A stretch of DNA of 40,949 nucleotides, from assembly GCA_040385645.1 (NCBI GenBank), contig JAZKGZ010000020.1, positions 1-40,949 on the forward strand, read 5' to 3'. Position 1 is the stretch's first letter. Every line of letters begins with the position of its first letter. A program made the position numbers and the translations under genes. The notes beneath the pieces were generated by a model. It made no database searches. It was not told the origin of the DNA and saw nothing but the letters and a program-made list of their open reading frames with translations. This DNA is from JANXSS01 sp040385645. GTDB taxonomy: Bacteria > Pseudomonadota > Gammaproteobacteria > Burkholderiales > Burkholderiaceae_D. Positions 25,847-34,624 of the stretch are shown one piece after another.

Positions 25847-27223
25847 TCAGGTACGTTTGATGGCAAAGCTATTGGCATAAGCATCGGCTTTCGACGCGTC
25901 GAACTCTTTGCCCATGATGAAGTACTTGCGATCGACGCCGTCCGGTATCTTTTGTCCGAGTTCCTTCATGCGCGCCTTGGCGTCGGTCAGCAGAAACACT
26001 TTTTGTGCGATGTCGCGGTAATTGACATCGCCCTTGATGTAACCCCAGCGCTTCATTTGCGTGAGCATCCAGACTGCCATCGATTCCCACGGCACCGGGT
26101 CGAAGTCGGCCCGGTCCGGCACGGTACGTATGTTGCCCAAGCCATCGGCGAAGCGGCCGGTAAGCACCTGTGTCAATACCGCTTCCGGCTGATTCAAATA
26201 ATTTTGCGGCGCGATCACTTTTGCGATCAACGGCCGGTTTTTCGGGTCACGTGCCATCGCTGCAGCGGTCAGCACCGAGCGATACAGCGCGATGAACGTG
26301 TTCGGATTCTGTTTGATGAATTCAGACGAGACGCCGAACGCGCAGCAAGGGTGGCCGTCCCAGATTTCTTTGGAGAGTATGTGAATGAAACCGACGTCGT
26401 CGAACACGGCGCGCTGGTTGAAGGGATCGGGGCCGAGAAAACCGTCGATGTTGCCGGCGCGCAGATTGGCCACCATTTCCGGTGGCGGCGTCACGCGGAT
26501 CTGTACGTCCTTGTCCGGGTCAAGACCGTTTTCAGCAAGGTAGTACCGCAGCAAAAAATTATGCATCGAATAATCGAACGGCACGGCGAACTTGAAGCCT
26601 TTCCACTGCTTCGGGTCACGCTTATCTTTATGCTTGTTGGCTAGCGTGATCGCCTGACCATTGATGTTTTGAATCGTGGCCACATTCATCGGTTGCGCCA
26701 CCGAACCGAGGCCCATCGAAATTGCCAACGGCATCGGCGAGAGAAAGTGCGAGGCATCATGCTCGCGATTGAGCATCTTGTCGCGAATCAGTGCCCAGCC
26801 GGCAGTCTTGTTGAGCGTGACGTTCAACCCTTCTTTTTTGTAGAAGCCGAGCGGGTCGGCCATTATCAGCGGCGTGGCGCAAGTAATGGCGATGAAACCG
26901 ATTTTCAGGTCTTTCTTTTCCAGCGCGCCTTTGTCTTGCGCCATGGCTTGCATCGCCCCGATCGGCAGTACGCTTGCGATCGCGGCCCGGGCAGTGTTGG
27001 CACCTACTGCTTGCAAAAAGCGACGACGTAGCCCGTCTTGTGGAAATAAGGCTTTTACCAGCGCTGCTTCGACAAAATCCTCCGATAGCGCTTCTGCATC
27101 CATGCCGCGCGCCTGCAAAAGCTTGCGCTGCTCGATATCGTGCGCTGCCTGGCTGACGTGCGTGCCGCAACTGCAGCCGCCGAGAGGCTGGTCGATATCG
27201 TAAGGCCGATAGGAATTGGTCAT
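25847..27223 (-). CDS. cynA: NrtA/CmpA/CynA-family substrate-binding protein with internal twin-arginine signal
   Basis: A 458-residue solute-binding protein, probably for cyanate or a similar anion. The mature domain begins near residue 96 and contains KIGFIAITCATPLIMADPLG and AGNIDGFLGPDPFNQRAVFD, typical of the nitrate/cyanate/bicarbonate group. The export signal is a Tat-like LRRRFLQAVG at residues 65-74, with a probable cut after AMA at 93-95. Ahead of it is a 64-residue N-region with Cys17, Cys19 and His22 (GGCSCGTH), unusual for a signal peptide. The ATG at 27223 keeps this region and fits the coding frame; an ATG at 27103 would drop the cysteines but keep the Tat motif. It is the first gene of the cyn operon. 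Confidence 0.87.
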   Translation of the reverse strand: MTNSYRPYDIDQPLGGCSCGTHVSQAAHDIEQRKLLQARGMDAEALSEDFVEAALVKALFPQDGLRRRFLQAVGANTARAAIASVLPIGAMQAMAQDKGALEKKDLKIGFIAITCATPLIMADPLGFYKKEGLNVTLNKTAGWALIRDKMLNREHDASHFLSPMPLAISMGLGSVAQPMNVATIQNINGQAITLANKHKDKRDPKQWKGFKFAVPFDYSMHNFLLRYYLAENGLDPDKDVQIRVTPPPEMVANLRAGNIDGFLGPDPFNQRAVFDDVGFIHILSKEIWDGHPCCAFGVSSEFIKQNPNTFIALYRSVLTAAAMARDPKNRPLIAKVIAPQNYLNQPEAVLTQVLTGRFADGLGNIRTVPDRADFDPVPWESMAVWMLTQMKRWGYIKGDVNYRDIAQKVFLLTDAKARMKELGQKIPDGVDRKYFIMGKEFDASKADAYANSFAIKRT

Positions 27224-27535
27224 GGCAGCACGCTTTCTAAAAGAATCGCTTCGTTTCTTGCGAGTTAGCAAATCGCATGCCTGTGGCTTCGGGTATCTGG
27301 CAGTGGGTTTGAATGCGTTGCATCGCATGCACCGCCGTCGAACATGTATCTGCACACGTTTGCGCACCATCGTTGCCCGGCCAAGGGGTATGGCGCACCA
27401 ATTTTGCGCATGCGGATCGGTGGCCTTGATTTCACCTGTATCGCAGACAGTTCGCGATGCTGCTGCAGCTATCTGCAACTGAGCTAGTTGCGTACAATTC
27501 GTGGCTTCGATCGGCCGGCAGAGAAGGCATGCAGC
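27224..27535. other. Divergent regulatory gap between cynA and the MOSC gene
   Basis: A 312-bp gap that should carry the promoters of both the cyn operon (minus) and the MOSC gene (plus). Several GCATGC and TGCGCA palindromic hexamers are present (about 27281, 27325 and 27400). A TACAAT at about 27494 could be the -10 for the MOSC gene. No CynR or Ntr-type regulator gene is adjacent, and I could not place a convincing sigma54 site. Confidence 0.4.
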
Positions 27536-28135
27536 ATGAAAATAGTCAGCGTCAACATTGCCAAGGTCGCTGATCTATTCGAAGCGGCCGCTGGCGGGCG
27601 AAAGCCGGTCAAGACCGGTATTCATAAACTGCCGGTGGTCGGCCAGGTGCGCGTTGGCCTCCTTGGCATAGAAGGTGACGAGCAAGCCGACCAAAGCCTG
27701 CACGGAGGTTTGGACAAGGCTGTCTACGCCTATCCGATCGAACATTATGATTTCTGGAATGTGCAATGCGGAGCCAGCCTGAAGCGTCCCCCGGGCGGCT
27801 TGCCGCTTACTGCCGGTGCATTTGGTGAAAACCTGACGATTCTAGGCTTGCTCGAATCCGATGTATGGATCGGCGATCGATTGCACGTGGGCGACGTGGT
27901 GCTGCAGGTGACCGAGCCGCGTCACCCGTGTTTCAAGCTCAACGTCAAACTCAATTTTTCCCATGCGTCGAAAGTCATGGTGCAAAGCGGTTTTTCTGGG
28001 TTTTACCTGCGCGTAGTACAGCCGGGTAGCGTGAGCGCAGGCGATGCAGTGACGCTTGTGGCAGGCCCACGTGAAGTCGCGTTGAGTTGGCTGAACGAGC
28101 GGCGCAGCAAAGGCCGCCAGGAAAGTCTGTTTTAG
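27536..28135 (+). CDS. MOSC-domain protein of the YiiM type
   Basis: A 199-residue cytosolic protein. The MOSC core is clear: GDEQADQSLHGGLDKAVYAYP, GAFGENLTI and the EPRHPCFKL loop with the conserved Cys132. In this family the cysteine is used in sulfur or molybdenum-cofactor-dependent chemistry; YiiM reduces N-hydroxylated compounds such as 6-hydroxylaminopurine. The ATG at 27536 has AAGG about 8 bases upstream, and the frame upstream of it lacks family similarity. It converges with the next gene with only a 5-bp gap. The exact substrate is unknown. Confidence 0.9.
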   Translation: MKIVSVNIAKVADLFEAAAGGRKPVKTGIHKLPVVGQVRVGLLGIEGDEQADQSLHGGLDKAVYAYPIEHYDFWNVQCGASLKRPPGGLPLTAGAFGENLTILGLLESDVWIGDRLHVGDVVLQVTEPRHPCFKLNVKLNFSHASKVMVQSGFSGFYLRVVQPGSVSAGDAVTLVAGPREVALSWLNERRSKGRQESLF

Positions 28136-28140
28136 CCGGT

Positions 28141-28917
28141 TCAGCCGTTTTTAAGTCCGGCCGGCATTGCTAAACTGCCGGACGGAGCGGCCCGGGCGCG
28201 AACGATGGGCGAGGTTCGGTTCCACAATCGATGCCAGCCCGGTGGCCAGCAGAGTGGCGTGCCGGTGTAATCGGGCACGTTACTGCGCACGGCGATGATC
28301 GGCACGTCGTCCAGGCCCGGTCGCATCGGTGCTTGCAGATTTTGGTCCCAATTCAAGCTATAGGCGTAGTCGGGTAGCAGCAGATCGCAGGCAGCGGCGA
28401 ACCATTGCGCATGATCTTCGTCGCGTCCGAGCGCCTGCGCCAGACCATGCGGATCGGTCTGTGCAAGTGCACTCGCCAGTTCCACGGCGGTAGCACCCGG
28501 TGCATCGCCCCAACCCATCACCGGATTGAAGTTGTAATCGGCACCGGAGCCGTACCACCCCTCGCGCCAGGGTCTTTCCAGCCAGCTGCGTTGGCCGCTG
28601 AACAAATGCCAGCGCCAGTGCAACCCGGAGGGCTTCGGCCAACTATAAAGATAGAGCCGCTGGTAACCGGCGCGGTGCAGTTCCCGCACCATTCCCATCA
28701 GGCGCGCATGGGGCATGCGATCCGGCGGTGCCCGACGAAACAGGATCGGTTCGCCATCGGCGTGCTGCACATCGTCGGTCGACAGATTCAGGTCCAGCGT
28801 ACGTGCCTCATTGCCGAACCGTGCCGCAATCCAGCCGGTCAAGAGATTGATGGATGTAACCACACCGAAGCCGCGATGGCGGTGAAAAATGACGGTACCG
28901 GGCGCGACGGGCTTCAT
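28141..28917 (-). CDS. Hypothetical protein of about 258 residues, family not recognised
   Basis: I do not recognise this protein. It begins MKPVAPGTVIFHRHRGFGVVTSI, and an SH3-like or CarD-like small beta fold at the N-terminus is possible (HRGFGVVTSINLLTGWIAARFG). A Trp-rich region follows (YSWPKPSGLHWRWHLFSG, SWLERPWREGWYGSGADYNF). No signal peptide or membrane helix is seen. The C-terminal part is Pro-rich and basic. The ATG at 28917 is used; an in-frame TTG at 28965 lacks support. The frame has coding-like codon use over its full length. It is divergent from the asparaginase-like gene and convergent with the MOSC gene. Confidence 0.7.
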   Translation of the reverse strand: MKPVAPGTVIFHRHRGFGVVTSINLLTGWIAARFGNEARTLDLNLSTDDVQHADGEPILFRRAPPDRMPHARLMGMVRELHRAGYQRLYLYSWPKPSGLHWRWHLFSGQRSWLERPWREGWYGSGADYNFNPVMGWGDAPGATAVELASALAQTDPHGLAQALGRDEDHAQWFAAACDLLLPDYAYSLNWDQNLQAPMRPGLDDVPIIAVRSNVPDYTGTPLCWPPGWHRLWNRTSPIVRARAAPSGSLAMPAGLKNG

Positions 28918-29090
28918 AAAAAATGCAAATCTCCGACAGATGTCGATGTATCGACTATGTGGCAACTAGTGCTGCAATATTACAATGGTTCGCCGGCATC
29001 ACGGTATGCTGGTACGCCAGGTTGATAAACGCAGCTGACAGATCAATTGACAGGCCAGCCGATCTTAAGATTTTAGTACGGACACCCATT

Positions 29091-29579
29091 ATGACTCTAC
29101 GAATCATCGCAACCGGTGGCACTTTCGATAAGCATTACGATGAAATTGCCGGCACGCTCGGTTTCGGTGAAAGCCATCTGCCGCAGGCGATCGCGCGTGC
29201 ACGCATGCGGCCGTCGCCGGTATTGGAGCAGTTGCCGTTTTTGGATTCACTCGACATGCAAACAGCGGATCGACAACGCATTTTGCAAGCCTGCCTGGCA
29301 GCGCCCGAAACTCAGATCGTGATCATTCACGGTACCGACACCATGGCTGATACGGCCGCCGTATTGGGGCCGGCCTGCGCCGGAAAGACCGTGGTGCTGA
29401 CCGGTTCCATGATTCCTTACGAAGTCGATGGTTCGGATGCGGTTTTTAATCTTGGGTTTGCATGTGGCACAGCGCGCAGCCTGCCCTCGGGTATTTATGT
29501 GGCGATGAATGCGACGGTTTTTGCCTGGGATCAGGTCTGCAAGGATCGGGCGCAAGGCATTTTCACCCGTTTGCCTTAA
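29091..29579 (+). CDS. Single-domain asparaginase-like protein
   Basis: A 162-residue protein matching only the N-terminal domain of type I/II L-asparaginases. It has the first threonine motif ATGGTFDK (residues 7-14) and the second HGTDTMADTAAVLG (80-93), so the nucleophile-region Thr and the Thr82-Asp83 pair are present. Full enzymes are about 330 residues; here the stop follows FTRLP and no remnant of the C-terminal domain lies downstream. Stand-alone half-size members occur in many proteobacteria, so this is probably a genuine short protein rather than a fragment. Activity is uncertain. Confidence 0.82.
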   Translation: MTLRIIATGGTFDKHYDEIAGTLGFGESHLPQAIARARMRPSPVLEQLPFLDSLDMQTADRQRILQACLAAPETQIVIIHGTDTMADTAAVLGPACAGKTVVLTGSMIPYEVDGSDAVFNLGFACGTARSLPSGIYVAMNATVFAWDQVCKDRAQGIFTRLP

Positions 29580-29658
29580 AACGTTGAAAGTTTCGATCGC
29601 ACCGATCTGATAATCTGAAACAGATATATTTGCAGTTTTAGTCTTCTAACCTGTTCGA

Positions 29659-30708
29659 ATGCTAACCATGTTAACGTCAATCCCCTCGTCCGCGTCAAAT
29701 CCAAAGCTCGTACGCTCGTCAACATTCGGTCTTGCTCTGATTGCTGCGCTGTTGCTAGGTGCATGCGGTGGAGGTGGTGGTGGCAGCAATGAAAGTGCCG
29801 GCGCGGCAGCGCAACCGCCTATCGTCGTTACCCCGACATCGGTAACCGCTGCATCTGCCGGCGCCGCTCAAACTACCGGAGCCTTTCAAGAGTCCGGCGC
29901 GCCGCAGGCGACCGGCAACACCGCGACCGACGGTCTAAACTGGTTCAACTTCCGGCGGCAGCAAGTGGGGCAACCGCCGCTGGCCCGTACAGCCACGATC
30001 GATACGGCAGCGCAAGGCCACTCCCGTTATCAACAGCTCAACGACACCATCACCCACGACCAGACCGCAGGCAGGCCTGGATTCACCGGTGTGATGCTGC
30101 TGGAACGCTTGACCGGTGCCGGCTACGCATTTACGCGCAATAGCTATGCCTATGGCGAGGTGCTCTCCAGCACCGTCGACCAGTCCGGTTTCAAGGCTGC
30201 GGAAGAATTGATTACGGCGATTTACCACCGTTTCGCCGTGTTCGAGCCGATGTTCCGGGAAGCTGGTACCGGCTCGGCAGTGTCGGCAAGCGGGCGAACC
30301 TACTTCACCGCAAATTTTGCGGCCGATGGTTTGACGCCGGTGCTTGGTAGGTCGAACTTTACGATCTATCCGATCAGCAACCAGCAAGGTCTGCCGACGA
30401 TTTTTTTCAGCGATTTCGAATCGCCCGATCCGGTTCCGAACCGTAATCAGGTCGGCTATCCGGTAAGTGTGCATGCCGACATCACCTCCACCGTGATCGT
30501 GCAGAGCTTCACGATTCGGCCGCGCAACGGCGCGCTACTGCAGACGATTCTGCTCGATAGAGCGACCGATCCGGAGCGCACGCCGGCTTCAGCGGCTGCG
30601 ATCGTGCCGGTCGAGGTACTAACTGGCGGTACGACTTATGACGTAGAGTTTGCTGGGTCGGTTGATGGAGTCGCGGTGGCGCGGGCTTGGTCGTTTACCA
30701 CGCGGTAA
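29659..30708 (+). CDS. CAP/SCP-domain lipoprotein
   Basis: A 349-residue exported lipoprotein. A signal peptide with the lipobox LLGAC (Cys at about residue 36) is followed by a Gly6 run and an Ala/Thr/Ser-rich linker. The CAP (SCP, allergen V5) domain spans about residues 92-225, with WFNFRRQQVGQPPLA, GHSRYQQLNDTITHDQ and the conserved Glu in YGEVL. A C-terminal beta-rich segment of about 110 residues follows. Bacterial CAP proteins are linked to the envelope but rarely have defined functions. ATG codons at 29659 and 29668 are both possible starts, without a good ribosome-binding site. It converges with mnmE. Confidence 0.88.
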   Translation: MLTMLTSIPSSASNPKLVRSSTFGLALIAALLLGACGGGGGGSNESAGAAAQPPIVVTPTSVTAASAGAAQTTGAFQESGAPQATGNTATDGLNWFNFRRQQVGQPPLARTATIDTAAQGHSRYQQLNDTITHDQTAGRPGFTGVMLLERLTGAGYAFTRNSYAYGEVLSSTVDQSGFKAAEELITAIYHRFAVFEPMFREAGTGSAVSASGRTYFTANFAADGLTPVLGRSNFTIYPISNQQGLPTIFFSDFESPDPVPNRNQVGYPVSVHADITSTVIVQSFTIRPRNGALLQTILLDRATDPERTPASAAAIVPVEVLTGGTTYDVEFAGSVDGVAVARAWSFTTR

Positions 30709-30734
30709 ATAATGCTGACGGCAAGAACATTATC

Positions 30735-30768
30735 GAAATAGAGGTATTTCAATATTTCCAAGAAATAC
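30735..30768. terminator. Possible bidirectional terminator between the CAP gene and mnmE
   Basis: Two overlapping, mutually exclusive hairpins: GAAATA-GAGG-TATTTC (30735-30750) and GTATTTC / GAAATAC (30744-30768). They fall in the 59-bp gap between two convergent genes. The stems are AU-rich and there is no long T run, so the call is weak. Confidence 0.35.
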
Positions 30769-32156
30769 TACTTCCCAATACAAAACCGACTAAAAATCAC
30801 TCCTAGCAAATCGTCGGCACCAAATTTTCCGGTAATACTGTTCAACCGCTCCTGCGCCAGGCGAAGCTCTTCGGCAAACAGATCGAGCGCCTGATCCGCC
30901 TGTTCAGCCAACAAACTTGCCTGCTCGAGATGTGCGCTCGCCGTTTTCAGCGCGATCAAATGCCGCTCCCGTGCCAGGAACAGCGATTCACCCGTCTGCT
31001 GCCAGCCTGCCAGACGCAGCAATTCGGCCCGAAGCAGATCCAGGCCGAGCCGGTCGGTGGCCGAGATGTACAGGTGTGTCGCTTCCGCACGCCGATCCAC
31101 ACCCGGCCGGTGGCCAGACAAATCGATCTTGTTCCATACCTGTAGCACCGGCACGTTAGTCGGAAAGCGCGCGGCGATTTGTTCGTCGTCGAGCGTCGGG
31201 CCGCGGCTGGCGTCGAGCAATTGCACAATCACGTCAGCTTGCTGTACCGCGTGCCAGGTGCGTTCGATGCCGATGCGCTCGACTTCGTCGGTGGCGTCGT
31301 CCGGATGGCGGATGCCGGCGGTATCGATGATGTTGAGCGGTATGCCTTCGATCTGGATCGTCTCGGTTACCTTATCGCGGGTGGTGCCGGCAATAGCGGT
31401 GACGATTGCTACCTCCGAGCCGGCCAGCAGATTGAGCAGAGAAGATTTACCAACATTGGGCGGTCCTGCAAGCACGATGTTCAGACCATCGCGCAGCAGC
31501 GCGCCTTGCGCTGCATGACGAAACACCGTTGCAAGTTCACTGCGGATACGAGCCAGCTGGCCGCGTGCGTCCGAGGTTTCCAGAAAATCGATTTCTTCTT
31601 CCGGGAAATCCAGCGTGGCCTCGACCAGCATGCGCAGCCGGATCACTTTTTCAACCAAATTACTGATCGTTGCTGAAAACACGCCGGAAAGCGACTGCGT
31701 GGCCGATCGCGCCGCGGCTTCCGTGGATGCATCGATCAAATCTGCCACCGCTTCGGCTTGTGCCAGATCGAGCTTATCGTTCAAAAACGCACGCTGGGTG
31801 AATTCGCCCGGCTGCGCGAGTCGCAGATCGATCTCCCGACCCGCTTCGATACACCGCGCCAGCAGCATCTGCAACACCACCGGCCCACCGTGCCCCTGCA
31901 ATTCGAGCACATCTTCACCGGTATAGGAATGCGGTGCCTTGAAAAACAGCGCCAGCCCCTGGTCGATGACGCTGCCATCCGCATCGACGAAGCTGGTGTA
32001 GGTCGCATGCCGGGGTTGCAGCGTCGCGCCTTCAGGCAGTTTGCAGACGGCTTCGACAACCCGATGAATCTGCTTGCCGGAGATACGGACCACGCCGATC
32101 CCCCCACGGCCGGGTGCCGTGGCGATTGCAGCGATAGGCGAGGAATCCAATGTCAT
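30768..32156 (-). CDS. mnmE: tRNA modification GTPase MnmE
   Basis: A 462-residue K+-activated GTPase that works with MnmG on U34 of tRNA. The N-terminal formyl-THF-binding domain opens with TIAAIATAPGRGG-like sequence. The helical domain carries an inserted G domain from about residue 224: P-loop GPPNVGKSS (231-239), then DTAGIR and NKID. The protein ends in the invariant CIGK, whose cysteine is needed for modification. It starts 29 bp after yidC in the usual rpmH-rnpA-yidD-yidC-mnmE run. Its partner mnmG is at 4.5 kb on the same strand. Confidence 0.97.
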   Translation of the reverse strand: MTLDSSPIAAIATAPGRGGIGVVRISGKQIHRVVEAVCKLPEGATLQPRHATYTSFVDADGSVIDQGLALFFKAPHSYTGEDVLELQGHGGPVVLQMLLARCIEAGREIDLRLAQPGEFTQRAFLNDKLDLAQAEAVADLIDASTEAAARSATQSLSGVFSATISNLVEKVIRLRMLVEATLDFPEEEIDFLETSDARGQLARIRSELATVFRHAAQGALLRDGLNIVLAGPPNVGKSSLLNLLAGSEVAIVTAIAGTTRDKVTETIQIEGIPLNIIDTAGIRHPDDATDEVERIGIERTWHAVQQADVIVQLLDASRGPTLDDEQIAARFPTNVPVLQVWNKIDLSGHRPGVDRRAEATHLYISATDRLGLDLLRAELLRLAGWQQTGESLFLARERHLIALKTASAHLEQASLLAEQADQALDLFAEELRLAQERLNSITGKFGADDLLGVIFSRFCIGK

Positions 32157-32185
32157 GATCGTTCAAGCTAACGAGCCAGCCGCTT

Positions 32186-33865
32186 TCAAGCAGGCTTGCC
32201 GCTTTCGATTTTCTTCGTAATCACCCATTGCTGCGCAATTGAAAGGATGTTGTTGACTACCCAATACAGCACCAACCCCGATGGAAAAAAGAAGAACATC
32301 ACCGAGAAAATGATCGGCATGAACAGCATCACTTTCGCCTGAACCGGGTCGGGCGGTACCGGGTTGAGCTTGGTTTGAATGAACATCGATACCGCCATGA
32401 TCACCGGCAGGATGTAGTACGGATCCGGTGCGGCCAGATCCTGAATCCATCCCAGCCACGGCGCATTACGCATTTCCACGCTGGCCAGCAACACCCAGTA
32501 AAGCGAAATGAAAACCGGTATCTGCACCACGATCGGCAGGCAGCCACCGAGCGGGTTGATTTTTTCGGCTTTGTAGAGCTCCATCATGGCCTGGTTCATC
32601 TTGGCCGGATCGCCCTTGTGGCGTTCGCGGATGGCCGTCATTTTCGGGGTGACCAGCTTCATCTTGCCCATGCTGCGATAGCTGGCTGCAGACAACGGGA
32701 AAAATACCAGCTTGATCAATACCGTCAGGACGATGATGGTCCAGCCCCAGTTGCCGAGCAACTTGTGAATTTGCGTCATGAGCCAGAAGATCGGCTCCGC
32801 CACGACTTTCAAGATGCCGTAGTCTTTGACCAGATCCAGACCCGGCGCAGTGTTTTGCAGCGCAAGCGATTCCTGCGGGCCGGAGTACAGACGAGCCTGA
32901 TCGGTGATGGTGGCTCCAGGGGCAATGCTGCCGAGTTGCTCGATGGTGCCGACTGCATATAGATTGGCAGCCACTTTTTTCGTGAAGATCTCACGCGGCT
33001 TGTTGCTACCCGGAATGAACGCCGACACGAAGTAGTGCTGAATCAGAGCGATCCAGCCGTTATTGGCTTTGGTAGTGTGTTCGGCGCTGCCTTTTTCAAT
33101 TTCTTCGAACGTGATTTTCTGGAAAAAATCGGTACTGGTGTACACCGCCGGGCCAGTAAAAGTGCTGTAAAAGAATGATTCGCCAGCAGGCGCGCTACCG
33201 TCGCGCAGCAGTTGCATGTAGAGCGCCGGCACGATAGGTGCCGTCGACAAATTCGTTACATCATGACGCACGTCGATCGCATATTCGCCACGCTTGAACG
33301 TATAGGTTTTGGTCAGCCGTAAGCCGCCTTGCTCGGCGTCGAGTATCACTTGCACTTGATTTCCCGAATCGAGCGACCGTACGCCTGGCCGAGCCGTAAA
33401 CGCTGTTTTGTGATTCGGAAACGGCCCGCCGATCAATCCGGTTTGCGCCAGATAAGTGCGCGCTGGGGAAGAATCGAACAGCACCATATTTTTCGATTGA
33501 TCTTGTCCATCTTTATGCTTGAGTAATTCCAGCCGTTTCAGTTCGCCGCCAGCCGTGTCGATCTGGGCACTCACAAGATCGGTTACAACGGTGATGATCT
33601 CACCACGTGCAGCCGGCGCCGTTTCTACAGGCGGCACTGCGGCTACACCGGGGGTCATTTGCGGAACTGAATCCACGGAAGTGCCGGTGCCGGATGGGCC
33701 TGCAGCGCCAGCAGAATTTCTGGCCGGGTCGATGCCATTCGGCGCAACTGACGTAGCAGTAGGAAAGAACATCGAAGGCTTGCCGCTGGCACGCATCCAA
33801 TTGTCCCAAAGTATGAGTAGCGACAAAGAAAACACAACCCACAGGACGGTACGTTTGATATCCAT
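32186..33865 (-). CDS. yidC: Membrane protein insertase YidC
   Basis: A 559-residue inner-membrane insertase for F0 subunit c and other proteins. An N-terminal helix (about residues 5-20) is followed by a large periplasmic domain (about 40-340) with an Ala/Pro/Thr-rich linker. The C-terminal five-helix core starts near residue 350, with the cytoplasmic hairpin MTAIRERHKGDPAKMNQAMM and INPLGGCLPIVVQIPVFISLYWVL-type helices. Length is typical for Gram-negative YidC. It follows yidD by 32 bp and precedes mnmE by 29 bp. Confidence 0.97.
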   Translation of the reverse strand: MDIKRTVLWVVFSLSLLILWDNWMRASGKPSMFFPTATSVAPNGIDPARNSAGAAGPSGTGTSVDSVPQMTPGVAAVPPVETAPAARGEIITVVTDLVSAQIDTAGGELKRLELLKHKDGQDQSKNMVLFDSSPARTYLAQTGLIGGPFPNHKTAFTARPGVRSLDSGNQVQVILDAEQGGLRLTKTYTFKRGEYAIDVRHDVTNLSTAPIVPALYMQLLRDGSAPAGESFFYSTFTGPAVYTSTDFFQKITFEEIEKGSAEHTTKANNGWIALIQHYFVSAFIPGSNKPREIFTKKVAANLYAVGTIEQLGSIAPGATITDQARLYSGPQESLALQNTAPGLDLVKDYGILKVVAEPIFWLMTQIHKLLGNWGWTIIVLTVLIKLVFFPLSAASYRSMGKMKLVTPKMTAIRERHKGDPAKMNQAMMELYKAEKINPLGGCLPIVVQIPVFISLYWVLLASVEMRNAPWLGWIQDLAAPDPYYILPVIMAVSMFIQTKLNPVPPDPVQAKVMLFMPIIFSVMFFFFPSGLVLYWVVNNILSIAQQWVITKKIESGKPA

Positions 33866-33897
33866 TTTTGCTCGGTTGATGCGATTGATGATGTGTG

Positions 33898-34155
33898 TCA
33901 GATAGGGCTGCAGTCACTAGCGACTGCAGGTGTGTTTTTTGGGTGTTCCGGTACCGGGTCGCAACCGCCCGGATGCAAAGGCTGGCATTTGCACAACCGC
34001 TTGACTGCCAATAGCGAGCCGGCAACGACACCGTGCCTGCCAATCGCCTCGCGCGCATAGTTTGAGCAGCTCGGATAGAAGCGACAGTTGCAACCGATAT
34101 AAGGGCTGATACCGAGCTGATAGGCTCTCAGAAGCAACAGAACGAGCGTTTTCAA
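33898..34155 (-). CDS. yidD: Membrane protein insertion efficiency factor YidD
   Basis: An 85-residue small membrane-associated protein that helps YidC. An amphipathic N-terminus (LVLLLLRAYQLGISPYIG) is followed by the family cysteines in GCNCRFYPSCSNYAREAI and the HPGGCDPVPEH motif. Its ATG overlaps the rnpA stop codon as ATGA, so translation is coupled. The C-terminus past PEHPKN is variable in this family. Confidence 0.95.
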   Translation of the reverse strand: MKTLVLLLLRAYQLGISPYIGCNCRFYPSCSNYAREAIGRHGVVAGSLLAVKRLCKCQPLHPGGCDPVPEHPKNTPAVASDCSPI

Positions 34156-34538
34156 GGCGCGCTTTCTTTAAGCCGCTGGCTGCCTAACAGTCGATCGAGT
34201 TCCAGCCGAAGCGTGCGCCGCAATCCGGCAGTCGTCGCCGGCCCGGCTTTCGTATTGACCGGTTTCGACAGGCGCACCACGCAATCGATCGACGGCAAAG
34301 GCGTCTGGCGAAAGAGTTCTCGGGTCATGCGCTTGACGGTGTTGCGGGTGACTGCCCGTGGCGCGAGTCGTTTTGCAGCGACCACGCCCAGCCTGGCAGC
34401 AGGCAACCCATTCGGTCGAACGTACAGCATGAAATGCGTCGTGCGATACACCGGGCGCAAATTAAAAACGGATGAAAATTCATCCGTTTTGACGATACGC
34501 CTGCCGCGAGGAAAAGCCAGTGAAGGGTCGTTTGTCAC
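34152..34538 (-). CDS. rnpA: Ribonuclease P protein component
   Basis: The basic protein subunit of RNase P, which matures tRNA 5' ends. The family motif RNTVKRMTRELFR (the RNR box) is present, as is the FPRGRRIVKTDEFSSVF start of the fold. The start is uncertain. A GTG at 34538 gives 128 residues (MTNDPSLAFPRG), a normal length. An in-frame TTG at 34595 would give 147. Neither has a good ribosome-binding site. It follows rpmH and overlaps yidD by 4 bases. Confidence 0.93.
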   Translation of the reverse strand: MTNDPSLAFPRGRRIVKTDEFSSVFNLRPVYRTTHFMLYVRPNGLPAARLGVVAAKRLAPRAVTRNTVKRMTRELFRQTPLPSIDCVVRLSKPVNTKAGPATTAGLRRTLRLELDRLLGSQRLKESAP

Positions 34539-34624
34539 GGTGTGAGCAGATGGGCGATGGTGCCGTCGCAAGAGTGTATTGCAGTGGTGTAGCAACGTTG
34601 CGACGCCGCTTCAGCCAGCCAGGA

